Made by a program: the position numbers and the translations under genes. The notes beneath the pieces were generated by a model that saw only the letters and a list, made by a program, of their open reading frames with translations, made no database searches and was not told where the DNA came from. A DNA stretch of 64,000 nt from Sphingoaurantiacus capsulatus. Lineage in GTDB: Bacteria; Pseudomonadota; Alphaproteobacteria; Sphingomonadales; Sphingomonadaceae. Below are positions 1 to 7,487 of the stretch, one piece after another (position 1 is the first letter of the stretch; the number at the start of each line of letters is the position of its first letter). Location of the stretch: positions 620,001 to 684,000 of the forward strand of contig NZ_JBHRXV010000011.1 in the NCBI RefSeq assembly GCF_042648405.1. Reading direction: 5' to 3'.

Positions 1-809
1 GCCACGACCACATCGTAGGGCAGATGCACGGTGCAACCCGCGGCATCGGCCTTGTCGAGGATGCCGAGCGCAGTGTCCTTCAGGTCATGCTCGCACAGCG
101 ACTTGCCGACGTCGACGCCGCGCGCGGCGAGGAAGGTGTTGGCCATGCCGCCGCCGATGATAAGGTGATCGACCCTGGCGACGAGGTTGGTGAGCACGTC
201 GAGCTTCGACGACACCTTGGCGCCGCCGACCACCGCCGCGACCGGGCGTTCGGGCTCGCCAAGCGCCTTCTGCAGCGCCTCCAACTCCGCCTGCATCGAC
301 CGGCCCGCGAACGCCGGCAGCTTGTGGGCCAACCCTTCTGTGGAAGCGTGTGCGCGGTGCGCGGCCGAAAAGGCGTCGTTGACGTAGAGGTCGCCGAGCT
401 TGGCCATCGCCTCGACCAGCGCCGGATCGTTCTTTTCCTCGCCGGCATGGAAGCGGGTGTTTTCGAGCACCGCCACCTGCCCCGGCTGCAACGCCTTCAC
501 GTCGGCCTCGGCCTCGGCGCCCTGGCAATCGTCGATCAGCGTCACCGGACGCCCGAGCACGCCACCGAGCGCGTCGGCAGCGGGCTTCAACGACATCGAC
601 GGGTCGCGCCCGCCTTTCGGACGCCCGAAGTGCGACAGCACCAGCACCACCGCGCCCTTGTCCGCCAGTTCGGCGATCGTCGGCATGGCGGCGCGGAGGC
701 GGGTGTCATCGGACACCGCGCCATTCTGCATCGGCACGTTGAGGTCGGCGCGGACGAGGATTCGCTTGCCGCGCACCTCGCCAATGTCGTCGAGCGTCCG
801 GAAAGCCAT
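1..809 (-). CDS. pgk: phosphoglycerate kinase, C-terminus outside window
   Basis: Glycolytic enzyme that transfers the acyl phosphate of 1,3-bisphosphoglycerate to ADP in the cytoplasm. The minus-strand reading starts at ATG 809 (MAFRTLDDIGEVRGKRILVR) and stays open to the window edge, giving about 269 of the roughly 400 residues usual for the family. The N-terminal substrate-binding signature is visible (RADLNVPM, then HFGRPKG), followed by the hinge-side segment VVGGAKVSSKLDVL. It lies 4 bp downstream of gap in the same direction, so tkt-gap-pgk is probably one operon. The N-terminal domain is complete; nothing can be said about the nucleotide-binding half beyond base 1. Confidence 0.95.
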   Translation of the reverse strand, partial: MAFRTLDDIGEVRGKRILVRADLNVPMQNGAVSDDTRLRAAMPTIAELADKGAVVLVLSHFGRPKGGRDPSMSLKPAADALGGVLGRPVTLIDDCQGAEAEADVKALQPGQVAVLENTRFHAGEEKNDPALVEAMAKLGDLYVNDAFSAAHRAHASTEGLAHKLPAFAGRSMQAELEALQKALGEPERPVAAVVGGAKVSSKLDVLTNLVARVDHLIIGGGMANTFLAARGVDVGKSLCEHDLKDTALGILDKADAAGCTVHLPYDVVV

Positions 810-813
810 GACC

Positions 814-1824
814 TTAGCCGAGCTTCGCCATGGCGAGTGCGGTGTCGGTCATGCGGTTCGAGAAACCCCACTCGTTGTCGTACCACGACACGACGCGGAC
901 GAGCTTGCCGTCCATGACGGTGGTCTCGAGGCTGTCGATCGTCGACGAGGCCGGGCAGTGGTTATAGTCGATCGAGACCAAAGGCTCCTCGCTGTAGTCG
1001 AGAACGCCCGCAAGCGGGCCCGACTGCGACGCCGCCTTCAGCACCGCGTTGACCTCTTCCTTGCTGGTCGTGCGGCCGGCGTCGAACACCAGATCGACGA
1101 GGCTGACGTTGGGGGTCGGCACGCGGATCGCCGAACCGTCGAGCTTGCCCTTCAGCTCCGGGAGCACCTCGCCGACGGCGCGGGCCGCGCCGGTCGTCGT
1201 CGGGATCATCGACATCGCCGCGGCGCGCGCGCGGCGCATGTCCGGGTGGATCTGGTCAAGGATCTTCTGGTCGTTGGTGTAGGCGTGGATCGTCGTGCAG
1301 AAGCCGCGCTCGATGCCGAAGGCGTCGTTCAGCACCTTGGCGACCGGCGCGAGGCAGTTCGTCGTGCAGGACGCGTTCGACACGATCTTCATGTCGGCGG
1401 TCAGCTTCTCGTGGTTGACGCCGTAGACGACGGTCAGGTCGACGCCCTTCGCGGGGGCCGAGATCAGCACCTTCTTGGCGCCGGCATCGAGATGCTTCTG
1501 CGCGCTGTCGCGGTCGGTGAAGAAGCCGGTGCACTCCAGCGCGATGTCGACGCCGAGTTCAGCCCACGGCAGCTTCGCCGGGTCGCGCTCGGCGGTGACG
1601 CGGATGCGCTTGCCGTTGACGATCATGTCGTTGCCGTCGGCCGAAACTTCGCCGTTGAAGCGGCCGTGCACGCTGTCGCGCTTGAACAGCATCGCGTTCG
1701 ACTTGGCGTCGCCGAGATCGTTGATGCCGACCACTTCGATGTCGCCGCGCGGATTTTCGAGCAGCGCGCGCATGACAAGGCGGCCGATGCGCCCGAAACC
1801 GTTGATCGAAACCCGAACCGTCAT
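814..1824 (-). CDS. gap: type I glyceraldehyde-3-phosphate dehydrogenase
   Basis: NAD-dependent oxidative phosphorylation of glyceraldehyde 3-phosphate in central carbon metabolism. The 336-residue product is full length for type I GAPDH. It begins MTVRVSINGFGRIGRLVMRA, the Rossmann nucleotide-binding loop, and carries the active-site motif SNASCTTNCLAP with the catalytic cysteine at about residue 153. The reading is open further upstream, but that extension runs into tkt and has no family similarity, so ATG 1824 is used. It begins 2 bp after the tkt stop and ends 4 bp before pgk, which suggests translational coupling. Confidence 0.97.
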   Translation of the reverse strand: MTVRVSINGFGRIGRLVMRALLENPRGDIEVVGINDLGDAKSNAMLFKRDSVHGRFNGEVSADGNDMIVNGKRIRVTAERDPAKLPWAELGVDIALECTGFFTDRDSAQKHLDAGAKKVLISAPAKGVDLTVVYGVNHEKLTADMKIVSNASCTTNCLAPVAKVLNDAFGIERGFCTTIHAYTNDQKILDQIHPDMRRARAAAMSMIPTTTGAARAVGEVLPELKGKLDGSAIRVPTPNVSLVDLVFDAGRTTSKEEVNAVLKAASQSGPLAGVLDYSEEPLVSIDYNHCPASSTIDSLETTVMDGKLVRVVSWYDNEWGFSNRMTDTALAMAKLG

Positions 1825-1826
1825 GT

Positions 1827-3803
1827 CTAGCGCTCCTCGCTCAGTCTGGCCTTGACCTTCGCCACGATCGCGTCGGGCGTCAGGCCGAAGTGCCGATAAA
1901 GATCCTCGATCGGCGCCGAAGCGCCGAAACTGTCGATGCCGATACGCAGGCCCCGCACCATCGTGTAGCGGTCCCAGCCCATCGTCACGCCCGCCTCCAC
2001 CGAGACGATCAGCGCATCCTCGGGAAGGAGATCGGCGCGATACTCGGCCGGCTGCGCGTCGAACAGCGACCAGCAGGGCATCGAGACGACGTCGCAGCCG
2101 ACGCCCTCCAGCTCCAGCGGCTCGGCCGCGCTGTGCGCGATGTGAACCTCGGAGCCAGTCGCGACGAACACCACCTTGCGCTCGGCGCGCGCCGACACCA
2201 GCCGGTAGGCGCCTTTCGCCGAGAGATTCTCGTCCGACGCCTCGGTGCGGACCTGCGGCAAGTTCTGCCGCGACAGCGCCAGCAGCGACGGGCCGTCGGC
2301 CTGCGCCAGCGCCAGCGCCCAGCATTCCGCCGTCTCGACGGTGTCGGCCGGGCGGAAGGTCAGCAGGTTCGGGATCGCGCGCAGCGACAGCAGATGCTCG
2401 ACCGGCTGGTGCGTCGGGCCGTCCTCGCCGAGACCGATCGAGTCATGCGTCATGACATGGATCGCACGCGCCCGCTGCAGCGCGCCGAGGCGGATCGCCG
2501 GGCGCGAATAGTCGGAGAAAACAAGGAAGGTGCCGCCATAGGGAATGACGCCGCCATGCAGCGCCATCCCGTTCATCGCGGCGGCCATGCCAAACTCGCG
2601 GATGCCGTAATAAATGTAGCGGCCGCCGTAATTGTCGCGCGTAAGCGGCTGCTGCGCCTTGGTTTTGGTGTTGTTCGAGCCGGTGAGGTCGGCCGAGCCG
2701 CCGATCGTCTCGGCGAGCGCGGCGTTGATCGCCTCCAGCGCCATTTCCGACGCCTTGCGCGTCGCGACAGTCTGCGGATTGGCGATCAGGCCGGCGATAT
2801 AGTCCTTGAGGTCGGCGCCGGCGGGCAGCTCGCCCTTCATGCGGCGCTCGAACTCGGCGCGGTCGGCGGAAGCCGCGAGACGCTTGTCCCATTCGGCCGA
2901 CACCGACTTGCCGCGGTCGCCCGCTTCCAGCCAGGCGTCGCGCACATCGTCGGGCACCACGAACGGCTCATGCGCCCAGTTCAGCGCGGTGCGCGTACCC
3001 GCGATCTCCTCGGCGCCGAGCGGCGAGCCGTGGGTGGCCGACGTGCCCTGCTTCTTCGGCGCGCCGTAACCGATGATGGTGCGGCAGGCGATCAGCGACG
3101 GGCGCGGATCGGCCTGCGCCGCCTCGATGGCTTTCGCGATCTCCGCCGGCTTGTGGCCGTCGCAGGCGACGACATGCCAGCCATAGGCCTCGTAGCGCTT
3201 GGCGATGTCTTCCGAGGTCGACAGGTCGGTCGGCCCATCGATCGAGATTTTGTTGTCGTCCCACAGGACGTTGAGGCGCCCGAGCGCGAGGTGGCCGGCG
3301 AGGCCCGCCGCCTCGTGGTTGACGCCTTCCATCAGGTCGCCGTCGCCGGCGATCACCCAAGTGGCATGGTCGACGAGATCGTCGCCAAAATTGGCGTTCA
3401 GGTGGCGCTCGGCAATCGCGAGGCCGACCGCCATGGCGAGGCCCTGCCCCAGCGGGCCGGTGGTGACCTCGACGCCCGCCAGCTCGAAATTCTCAGGGTG
3501 ACCGGCAGTCGGGCTGTGCAACTGGCGGAAGTTCTTCAAATCTTCCAGCGTCGGCCGCGCATAGCCGGTCAGGTGCAGCAGCGAGTAGATCAGCATCGAG
3601 CCGTGGCCGGCCGACAGCACGAAGCGGTCGCGGTCAGCCCAATCGGGGCGCGACGGATCGAACTTCAGATACTTGGTGAACAGCACCGTCGCCACGTCGG
3701 CCATGCCCATCGGCATGCCGGGATGCCCCGATTTCGCCCGTTCCACCGCATCCATCGACAACGCGCGGATGGCGTTCGCCATCGAATCGTGCGGAACGGT
3801 CAT
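1827..3803 (-). CDS. tkt: transketolase
   Basis: Thiamine-diphosphate enzyme of the pentose phosphate pathway that moves two-carbon ketol units between sugar phosphates. The 658-residue product has the transketolase N-terminus (MANAIRALSMDAVERAKSGH), the thiamine-diphosphate motif beginning GDGDLMEGVNHEA near residue 152, the pyrimidine-binding domain (REFGMAAAMNGMALHGG) and the C-terminal domain. The frame is open to 3902, but the first family-like residues are MTVPHDSMANAI, with an AAAGG-like ribosome site upstream, so ATG 3803 is chosen. It is the first gene of the tkt-gap-pgk run. Confidence 0.96.
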   Translation of the reverse strand: MTVPHDSMANAIRALSMDAVERAKSGHPGMPMGMADVATVLFTKYLKFDPSRPDWADRDRFVLSAGHGSMLIYSLLHLTGYARPTLEDLKNFRQLHSPTAGHPENFELAGVEVTTGPLGQGLAMAVGLAIAERHLNANFGDDLVDHATWVIAGDGDLMEGVNHEAAGLAGHLALGRLNVLWDDNKISIDGPTDLSTSEDIAKRYEAYGWHVVACDGHKPAEIAKAIEAAQADPRPSLIACRTIIGYGAPKKQGTSATHGSPLGAEEIAGTRTALNWAHEPFVVPDDVRDAWLEAGDRGKSVSAEWDKRLAASADRAEFERRMKGELPAGADLKDYIAGLIANPQTVATRKASEMALEAINAALAETIGGSADLTGSNNTKTKAQQPLTRDNYGGRYIYYGIREFGMAAAMNGMALHGGVIPYGGTFLVFSDYSRPAIRLGALQRARAIHVMTHDSIGLGEDGPTHQPVEHLLSLRAIPNLLTFRPADTVETAECWALALAQADGPSLLALSRQNLPQVRTEASDENLSAKGAYRLVSARAERKVVFVATGSEVHIAHSAAEPLELEGVGCDVVSMPCWSLFDAQPAEYRADLLPEDALIVSVEAGVTMGWDRYTMVRGLRIGIDSFGASAPIEDLYRHFGLTPDAIVAKVKARLSEER

Positions 3804-3994
3804 GATCGGCCGGGTACCTTTTTGCTGGAGGAACAGCGATGGGCTCGGCGACTCGGGGAGCGCGAGCGCGCGCACAATGGCCAGCGACCTACACCCCGTC
3901 AACCGAAGCGCCGGCCCCTCTCAAGAGTCTGATTGACGCGACTCGATATTCGCTCTTACCGTCGCCCTCCAACGCCTTGATTTTTAGGGGTGGC

Positions 3995-4192
3995 ATGGCC
4001 GAGGACACGAGCGCGAACGCTGCGCTGGAACGTCTCGAGCGCGCATTTGCGCGCGTCGAGGCCGCCGCGCATCGCCTGCGCCAGGCCCCCGCCAGCGCCG
4101 AGCTCGAAGCGCGTCACCAGCGGCTGCAGGCCGAGGTGAAGACCGCGCTCGATGGCATCGACCGCCTCATCGCCGCGGCGGACGGCCGCTAA
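3995..4192 (+). CDS. small coiled-coil protein encoded directly upstream of zapA
   Basis: A 65-residue protein (MAEDTSANAALERLERAFAR...) made almost entirely of heptad-compatible helix with charged and alanine-rich positions, so a short coiled coil is likely. Its stop codon shares a base with the zapA start (TAATG), which implies translational coupling and a job linked to ZapA or the Z-ring. The frame is open upstream to 3839, but that part has no coding character; ATG 3995 begins the helical segment. It is similar in size and setting to ZapB-type proteins, though homology cannot be shown from sequence alone. Confidence 0.75.
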   Translation: MAEDTSANAALERLERAFARVEAAAHRLRQAPASAELEARHQRLQAEVKTALDGIDRLIAAADGR

Positions 4193-4512
4193 TGGGCCAG
4201 ATCAACGTGACCATCGGCGGACGCTCCTATGGCCTTGCCTGCCGCGATGGCGAGGAAATGCGGCTGACGCGCCTTGCCTGCCATCTGGCCGACAAGGCGG
4301 GCGAGCTCGAGGTCAGCCTGGGCCAGATGAGCGAGCCGCGGCTGCTGCTGATGGCGGGCATTCTCGTCACCGACGAGCTGTTCGATCTGCGCGAAACGCC
4401 GGGCGGCGCGCAGGCCGCCGCGGACGCGCGGGTGAGCGATGCGATCAACAAGGTGGCCGAACGGCTGGAAAAGCTGGCGGCGAGCCTTGAGGCCGAGGCC
4501 GGCACACCCTAG
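4192..4512 (+). CDS. zapA: cell division protein ZapA
   Basis: ZapA binds FtsZ and bundles protofilaments at the division ring. The 106-residue product opens with the ZapA pattern MGQINVTIGGRSYGLACRDG, followed by the LTRLACHLADKAGEL helix and a C-terminal coiled coil (VSDAINKVAERLEKLAASLE). Length fits the family. The order zapA, 6S RNA, then fau is the conserved proteobacterial ssrS neighbourhood and supports the call. The start overlaps the stop of the preceding 65-residue gene. Confidence 0.93.
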   Translation: MGQINVTIGGRSYGLACRDGEEMRLTRLACHLADKAGELEVSLGQMSEPRLLLMAGILVTDELFDLRETPGGAQAAADARVSDAINKVAERLEKLAASLEAEAGTP

Positions 4513-4521
4513 ATAAGGGGC

Positions 4522-4681
4522 GGGACTGCCGGGTGCGAGCAAAGCGAACATCCCTGAGGCGATATCGACATCCTAGGGTGCTGTCCCTGCCCGGATCCTG
4601 GTCCGACGCACACGGTGCCCACCTGACGTTACTGGCGTCAGAGGATATTCCGGCAAACGGCCCAGGCGGTCCCACCTTTTT
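4522..4681 (+). ncRNA. ssrS: 6S RNA
   Basis: The gap between zapA and fau holds a long imperfect hairpin, as expected for 6S RNA, which binds housekeeping RNA polymerase and mimics an open promoter. The terminal stem pairs GGGACTGCC (4522-4530) with GGCGGTCCC (4665-4673) through one G-U pair. The strand between folds back with many short helices around a GC-poor centre. A T-rich tract (4677-4681) follows the closing stem and may end transcription. Position between zapA and the 5-formyl-THF cyclo-ligase gene is the classic location of ssrS. Ends are approximate. Confidence 0.85.
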
Positions 4682-4683
4682 CC

Positions 4684-5232
4684 ATGGATAAGCCGGCGTT
4701 CCGCCGCGAGATGCGCCGCCGCCGCGCGGCGTTCGTCGCGGCGCTGCCCGCGAGCGAGCGCGAGGCGCTGCTGGCGGCATTGGCCGAGCGGCTGCTGGCA
4801 CTGATCCCCGACACCGGCATCGTCGCGGGCTACAGCGCCTATGGCGACGAAATCGACGTCTCCGCGCTCGGGACCGCACTTGGTGACCGCTACGCCCTGC
4901 CCTGGTTCGCCGCGCGCGAAGATCCGATGACCTTCCGCCGCGCCGGCACCGCACGCGAGGACGGCCCGTTCCGCATTGCGCAGCCGACCGCCGACGCCGA
5001 AATCGTCGAGCCCGACGTGCTGCTGGTGCCATTGGTCGCCGCCGACCTTGCCGGCAATCGCGTCGGCCAGGGCAAGGGACACTATGATCGCGCGCTCGCC
5101 GGCCTTGCGGCGCGCAAGCCCATCCTGACCCTCGGCATCGCTTGGGACGTGCAGGTCGTCGAGGCGCTGCCGCCCGATCCGTGGGACGTGCCGCTCGATC
5201 GGGTGGTGACCCCGTCCCGCATCCTCGGCTAA
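4684..5232 (+). CDS. fau: 5-formyltetrahydrofolate cyclo-ligase
   Basis: Converts 5-formyl-THF to 5,10-methenyl-THF with ATP, returning folate to the one-carbon pool. The 182-residue protein has the family layout: basic N-terminus (MDKPAFRREMRRRRAAF) that contacts phosphate, the central GYSAYGDEIDVSAL segment, and the C-terminal signature GQGKGHYDRAL. The start lies only about 10 bases after the 6S RNA closing stem, with no clear ribosome-binding site, so a processed 6S-fau transcript or leaderless-like initiation is possible. E. coli ygfA has the same arrangement. Confidence 0.93.
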   Translation: MDKPAFRREMRRRRAAFVAALPASEREALLAALAERLLALIPDTGIVAGYSAYGDEIDVSALGTALGDRYALPWFAAREDPMTFRRAGTAREDGPFRIAQPTADAEIVEPDVLLVPLVAADLAGNRVGQGKGHYDRALAGLAARKPILTLGIAWDVQVVEALPPDPWDVPLDRVVTPSRILG

Positions 5233-5242
5233 AGGCTCCGCC

Positions 5243-5458
5243 ATGAAGCCGACTTTTCGCAAGCCCGCCGGGGTGCTGGGGCTGATCGCGGGCCTAGCCG
5301 CCTATGCGGTGCTCGTCGCCTCGCTGGCCGGGCCGATCGGCCGCCTGCCGATCCTCGTGCAGGCGATCCTCTATCTCGTGCTGGGAATCATATGGATACT
5401 ACCGCTGCGGCCGCTGCTCATCTGGATGGAGACGGGCCGCTGGCGGGCGCCGGACTGA
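5243..5458 (+). CDS. DUF2842-type small inner-membrane protein
   Basis: A 71-residue protein with two hydrophobic segments (about residues 11-32 and 37-58, the second VQAILYLVLGIIWILPL) ending in a short charged tail. This matches the alphaproteobacterial DUF2842 family in size and pattern; no function is known. It starts 10 bp after fau and its end overlaps the longest version of the downstream chorismate mutase by 67 bp. Confidence 0.8.
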   Translation: MKPTFRKPAGVLGLIAGLAAYAVLVASLAGPIGRLPILVQAILYLVLGIIWILPLRPLLIWMETGRWRAPD

Positions 5459-5754
5459 CCGCGCCGGCCGCCTGCACGACGATGGCGGAGGTGCGCGCCG
5501 GCATCGACGCGCTCGACCGGCAGCTGGTGACGCTGATGGCGGAGCGGCTGGGCTATATTGCCGCCGCCGCCCGCATCAAGCCGGAGCGTGGCGCAGTGCG
5601 CGACGAATGGCGCAAGGCCGATGTGCTGGCGAAGGTGAAAGCCGCCTCGGAGGCACAGGGCGTGCCGCCCGAACTGACCGCCGATCTGTGGGAACGGATG
5701 GTCGAATTCTCGATCGCGCACGAGTTCGTCCTGTTTGACAGGAAGAATTCGTAA
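5392..5754 (+). CDS. chorismate mutase, AroQ/PchB-like
   Basis: A short monofunctional AroQ-class protein expected to convert chorismate to prephenate. The helix 1 pattern VRAGIDALDRQLVTLMAERL, the AARIK turn and the C-terminal helix ERMVEFSIAHEF are all present. Start choice is uncertain. ATG 5392 gives 120 residues and overlaps the DUF2842 gene by 67 bp. ATG 5482 (MAEVRAGID) gives 90 residues without overlap, but neither has a strong ribosome site. The longer form is listed because family members often carry residues before MAEVR. A second chorismate mutase is at 54121-54411. Confidence 0.85.
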   Translation: MDTTAAAAAHLDGDGPLAGAGLTAPAACTTMAEVRAGIDALDRQLVTLMAERLGYIAAAARIKPERGAVRDEWRKADVLAKVKAASEAQGVPPELTADLWERMVEFSIAHEFVLFDRKNS

Positions 5755-5777
5755 GCGGCCATTCCGATTATGGAAAG

Positions 5778-5854
5778 TGGCGCGAGTGACGGGGCTCGAA
5801 CCCGCGACCTCCGGCGTGACAGGCCGGCGCTCTAACCGACTGAGCTACACCCGC
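5778..5854 (-). tRNA. tRNA-Asp (GTC)
   Basis: A 77-nt cloverleaf on the minus strand. The acceptor stem is GCGGGTG/CACTCGC with one G-U pair, the D arm is TAGCTCAGTCGG, and the CCGGC/GCCGG anticodon stem encloses a loop with anticodon GTC. The T arm reads GGGTTCGAGCCCC. CCA is encoded at the 3' end. Confidence 0.97.
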
Positions 5855-5955
5855 GCAAAAAGCGTGGCGGGTACCTATTCGCCGCCCCTCCCCCTGTCAA
5901 GCACGACCGGCCGACTTTTCGTCACAGGGCTGAAAGGTTTTTCGCCCCAGAATCG

Positions 5956-7152
5956 CTAGCGGTCGTCGTGATGCGGCTCGGCCAGCGTCGTCTCGTCGAA
6001 CAGGAAGCCGAGAATATCCGGGCTGCCGACGCGGTCGAGGATCACCTTGAACATGATGAGCAGCGGCACGGCGATCAGCGCGCCGACCGTCCCCCACACC
6101 CAGCCCCAGAAGCTCAGCGAGATCAGGATGGCGAGCGGATTGATCTCCAGCCGCTTGCCGACCAGCGAGGGCGTGACCACGTTGGCCTCGAGCGTGTGGA
6201 TCAGGATGAATACCGCGGCCGGCATCAGCGCGGTCCACGGATCGTTGAACGCGAGCAGCCCGCCAAATGCGATCAGCCCGCTGGCGATCACCGGCCCGAG
6301 ATAGGGCACGAAGTTGAGCAGCGCCGCGAATCCGCCCCACATTAGCGGCGTCGGCATGCCGAGCATCCACATCGCAAACGCCACCACCGCCCCCATCGAC
6401 ACATTTATCATGGTGATGGTGAGCAGGTAGGAAGCGGTGTTCTGCACGATGTCGCGGATCAGCCGCGCCACGCGCAGCGAGCCCGACAGCGACGACCGGT
6501 TGCGGATCGTCCGCTCACGCATCCGGGTGTAGGCGGCGAGCAGGAAGTAGACGAGCAGGATCGCGAACATCAGCTGGACGAGCGCGGCCGGCGCCGATCC
6601 GGTTAGCAGCTCGAACGCCGAATTGGGCGTGTTTACCACGACTTCGGCCTGGTGCGGCGCGGCCTTCGAGGTGAGCACGCCCGAAATCTGCTCCATCAGC
6701 CGTTCGAGCGAGGCGAAGGCCTCGAGGATCGGCGCGAGGTTCTCACGCACCTGCGGCAGGCGCGATGGCAGCAACTGTACCCATTGCGTCGCCGGCAGGA
6801 CGATCGCGACCAGCGTGACGTTGGCGACGAACAGGAACGCCATGAGCACGATCAGCGCGCTCAGGCCCGGCGGCAGCTTGTGCCGTTCCATCCAGTCCTG
6901 CGCCGGCGCAAGCATCAGCGTGATGACGATCGCCACCATCACCGGCATGAAGAAGATGGCGCCGGCGCGCAGCGCGAAGGGCAGCGCCAGGAACAGCCCC
7001 GCCCCTGCGACAAAAACCAACCATGACAACAGTCTGTCTCGCCGGTAGGAGACGGCCTCTGCCTCGTCGACCAATTCGGCGATCGCCGCGACGGCTTGCG
7101 GCGCATCCGCTGGATCGATTCGCTGTTCGGGGTGAGGAGCTGGGGGGTCCAT
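5956..7152 (-). CDS. AI-2E family transporter (PerM/YdiK-like permease)
   Basis: A 398-residue inner-membrane protein of the AI-2E exporter/PerM superfamily. Seven to eight hydrophobic segments are visible: a pair near residues 40-75, one near 100-120, then a C-terminal group holding the family's Gly/Pro-rich motif MPTPLMWGGFAALLNFVPYL followed by PVIASGLIAFGG. The N-terminal 30 residues are acidic and cytoplasmic. The frame is open to 7224, but ATG 7152 (MDPPAPHPEQ) gives a conventional N-terminus. Substrate is not predictable; members export solutes or act in Na+/H+ exchange. Confidence 0.85.
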   Translation of the reverse strand: MDPPAPHPEQRIDPADAPQAVAAIAELVDEAEAVSYRRDRLLSWLVFVAGAGLFLALPFALRAGAIFFMPVMVAIVITLMLAPAQDWMERHKLPPGLSALIVLMAFLFVANVTLVAIVLPATQWVQLLPSRLPQVRENLAPILEAFASLERLMEQISGVLTSKAAPHQAEVVVNTPNSAFELLTGSAPAALVQLMFAILLVYFLLAAYTRMRERTIRNRSSLSGSLRVARLIRDIVQNTASYLLTITMINVSMGAVVAFAMWMLGMPTPLMWGGFAALLNFVPYLGPVIASGLIAFGGLLAFNDPWTALMPAAVFILIHTLEANVVTPSLVGKRLEINPLAILISLSFWGWVWGTVGALIAVPLLIMFKVILDRVGSPDILGFLFDETTLAEPHHDDR

Positions 7153-7487
7153 GTTTCTCGCAAACGGCTGGCTGCGACGATTGTGCCGCAGCCCGTTCCG
7201 GCTGCGCAATATCATGGTTAACACACGGCGTCTGCTGTGCTCCGATACGGAGTGTCGGTCGATTTTACAGATATGGGACAGTCCCCAGGGCTCTACCCAG
7301 CGATGGCCTTAGAAATATTGGAGTTTTGTCCAATTGGTACTGCACTTGCTTTAAGTGATTTAACGGTAGTCCGGCGGGGGGCTGCGGGATGGGGATCCTG
7401 CAATCAACAGCTCTGGGTTACCGCGGTTCGTGCGTAGCGGGCGTAGCGAAACCAGGTCCGGTTGGGCCGTAAAAGGGGGTTGCGGGG
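7153..7487. promoter_or_regulatory. intergenic control region ahead of the DUF11 surface locus
   Basis: About 335 bases without a convincing gene, separating the divergent permease gene from the surface-protein locus. Besides the sigma-54-like element listed separately, it holds the 11-base palindrome GGGACAGTCCC (7275-7285) about 50 bp upstream of that element, inside a TGTC...GACA spaced pair. This is where an enhancer-binding protein would be expected. The stretch is AT-richer than its surroundings around 7300-7370. The short plus-strand reading at 7237-7437 has no coding character. Confidence 0.5.
7335..7350 (+). promoter_or_regulatory. sigma-54-type -24/-12 promoter element
   Basis: TTGGTACTGCACTTGC matches the RpoN consensus TTGGCAC-N5-TTGC with a single change and the required 10 bp between the invariant GG and GC. 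It would start transcription near 7361, leaving a leader of about 125 nt before the first surface-protein gene at 7488. Whether this organism encodes RpoN cannot be seen in the window. Confidence 0.55.

Noticed and set aside
1890..3932. A plus-strand open reading of 680 codons across tkt
   Set aside because: Antisense shadow of transketolase, with Arg/His/Gln-rich composition and no motif.
7237..7437. A 66-codon plus-strand reading in the control region before the surface locus
   Set aside because: No ribosome site, contains the sigma-54-like element, and composition is not protein-like.
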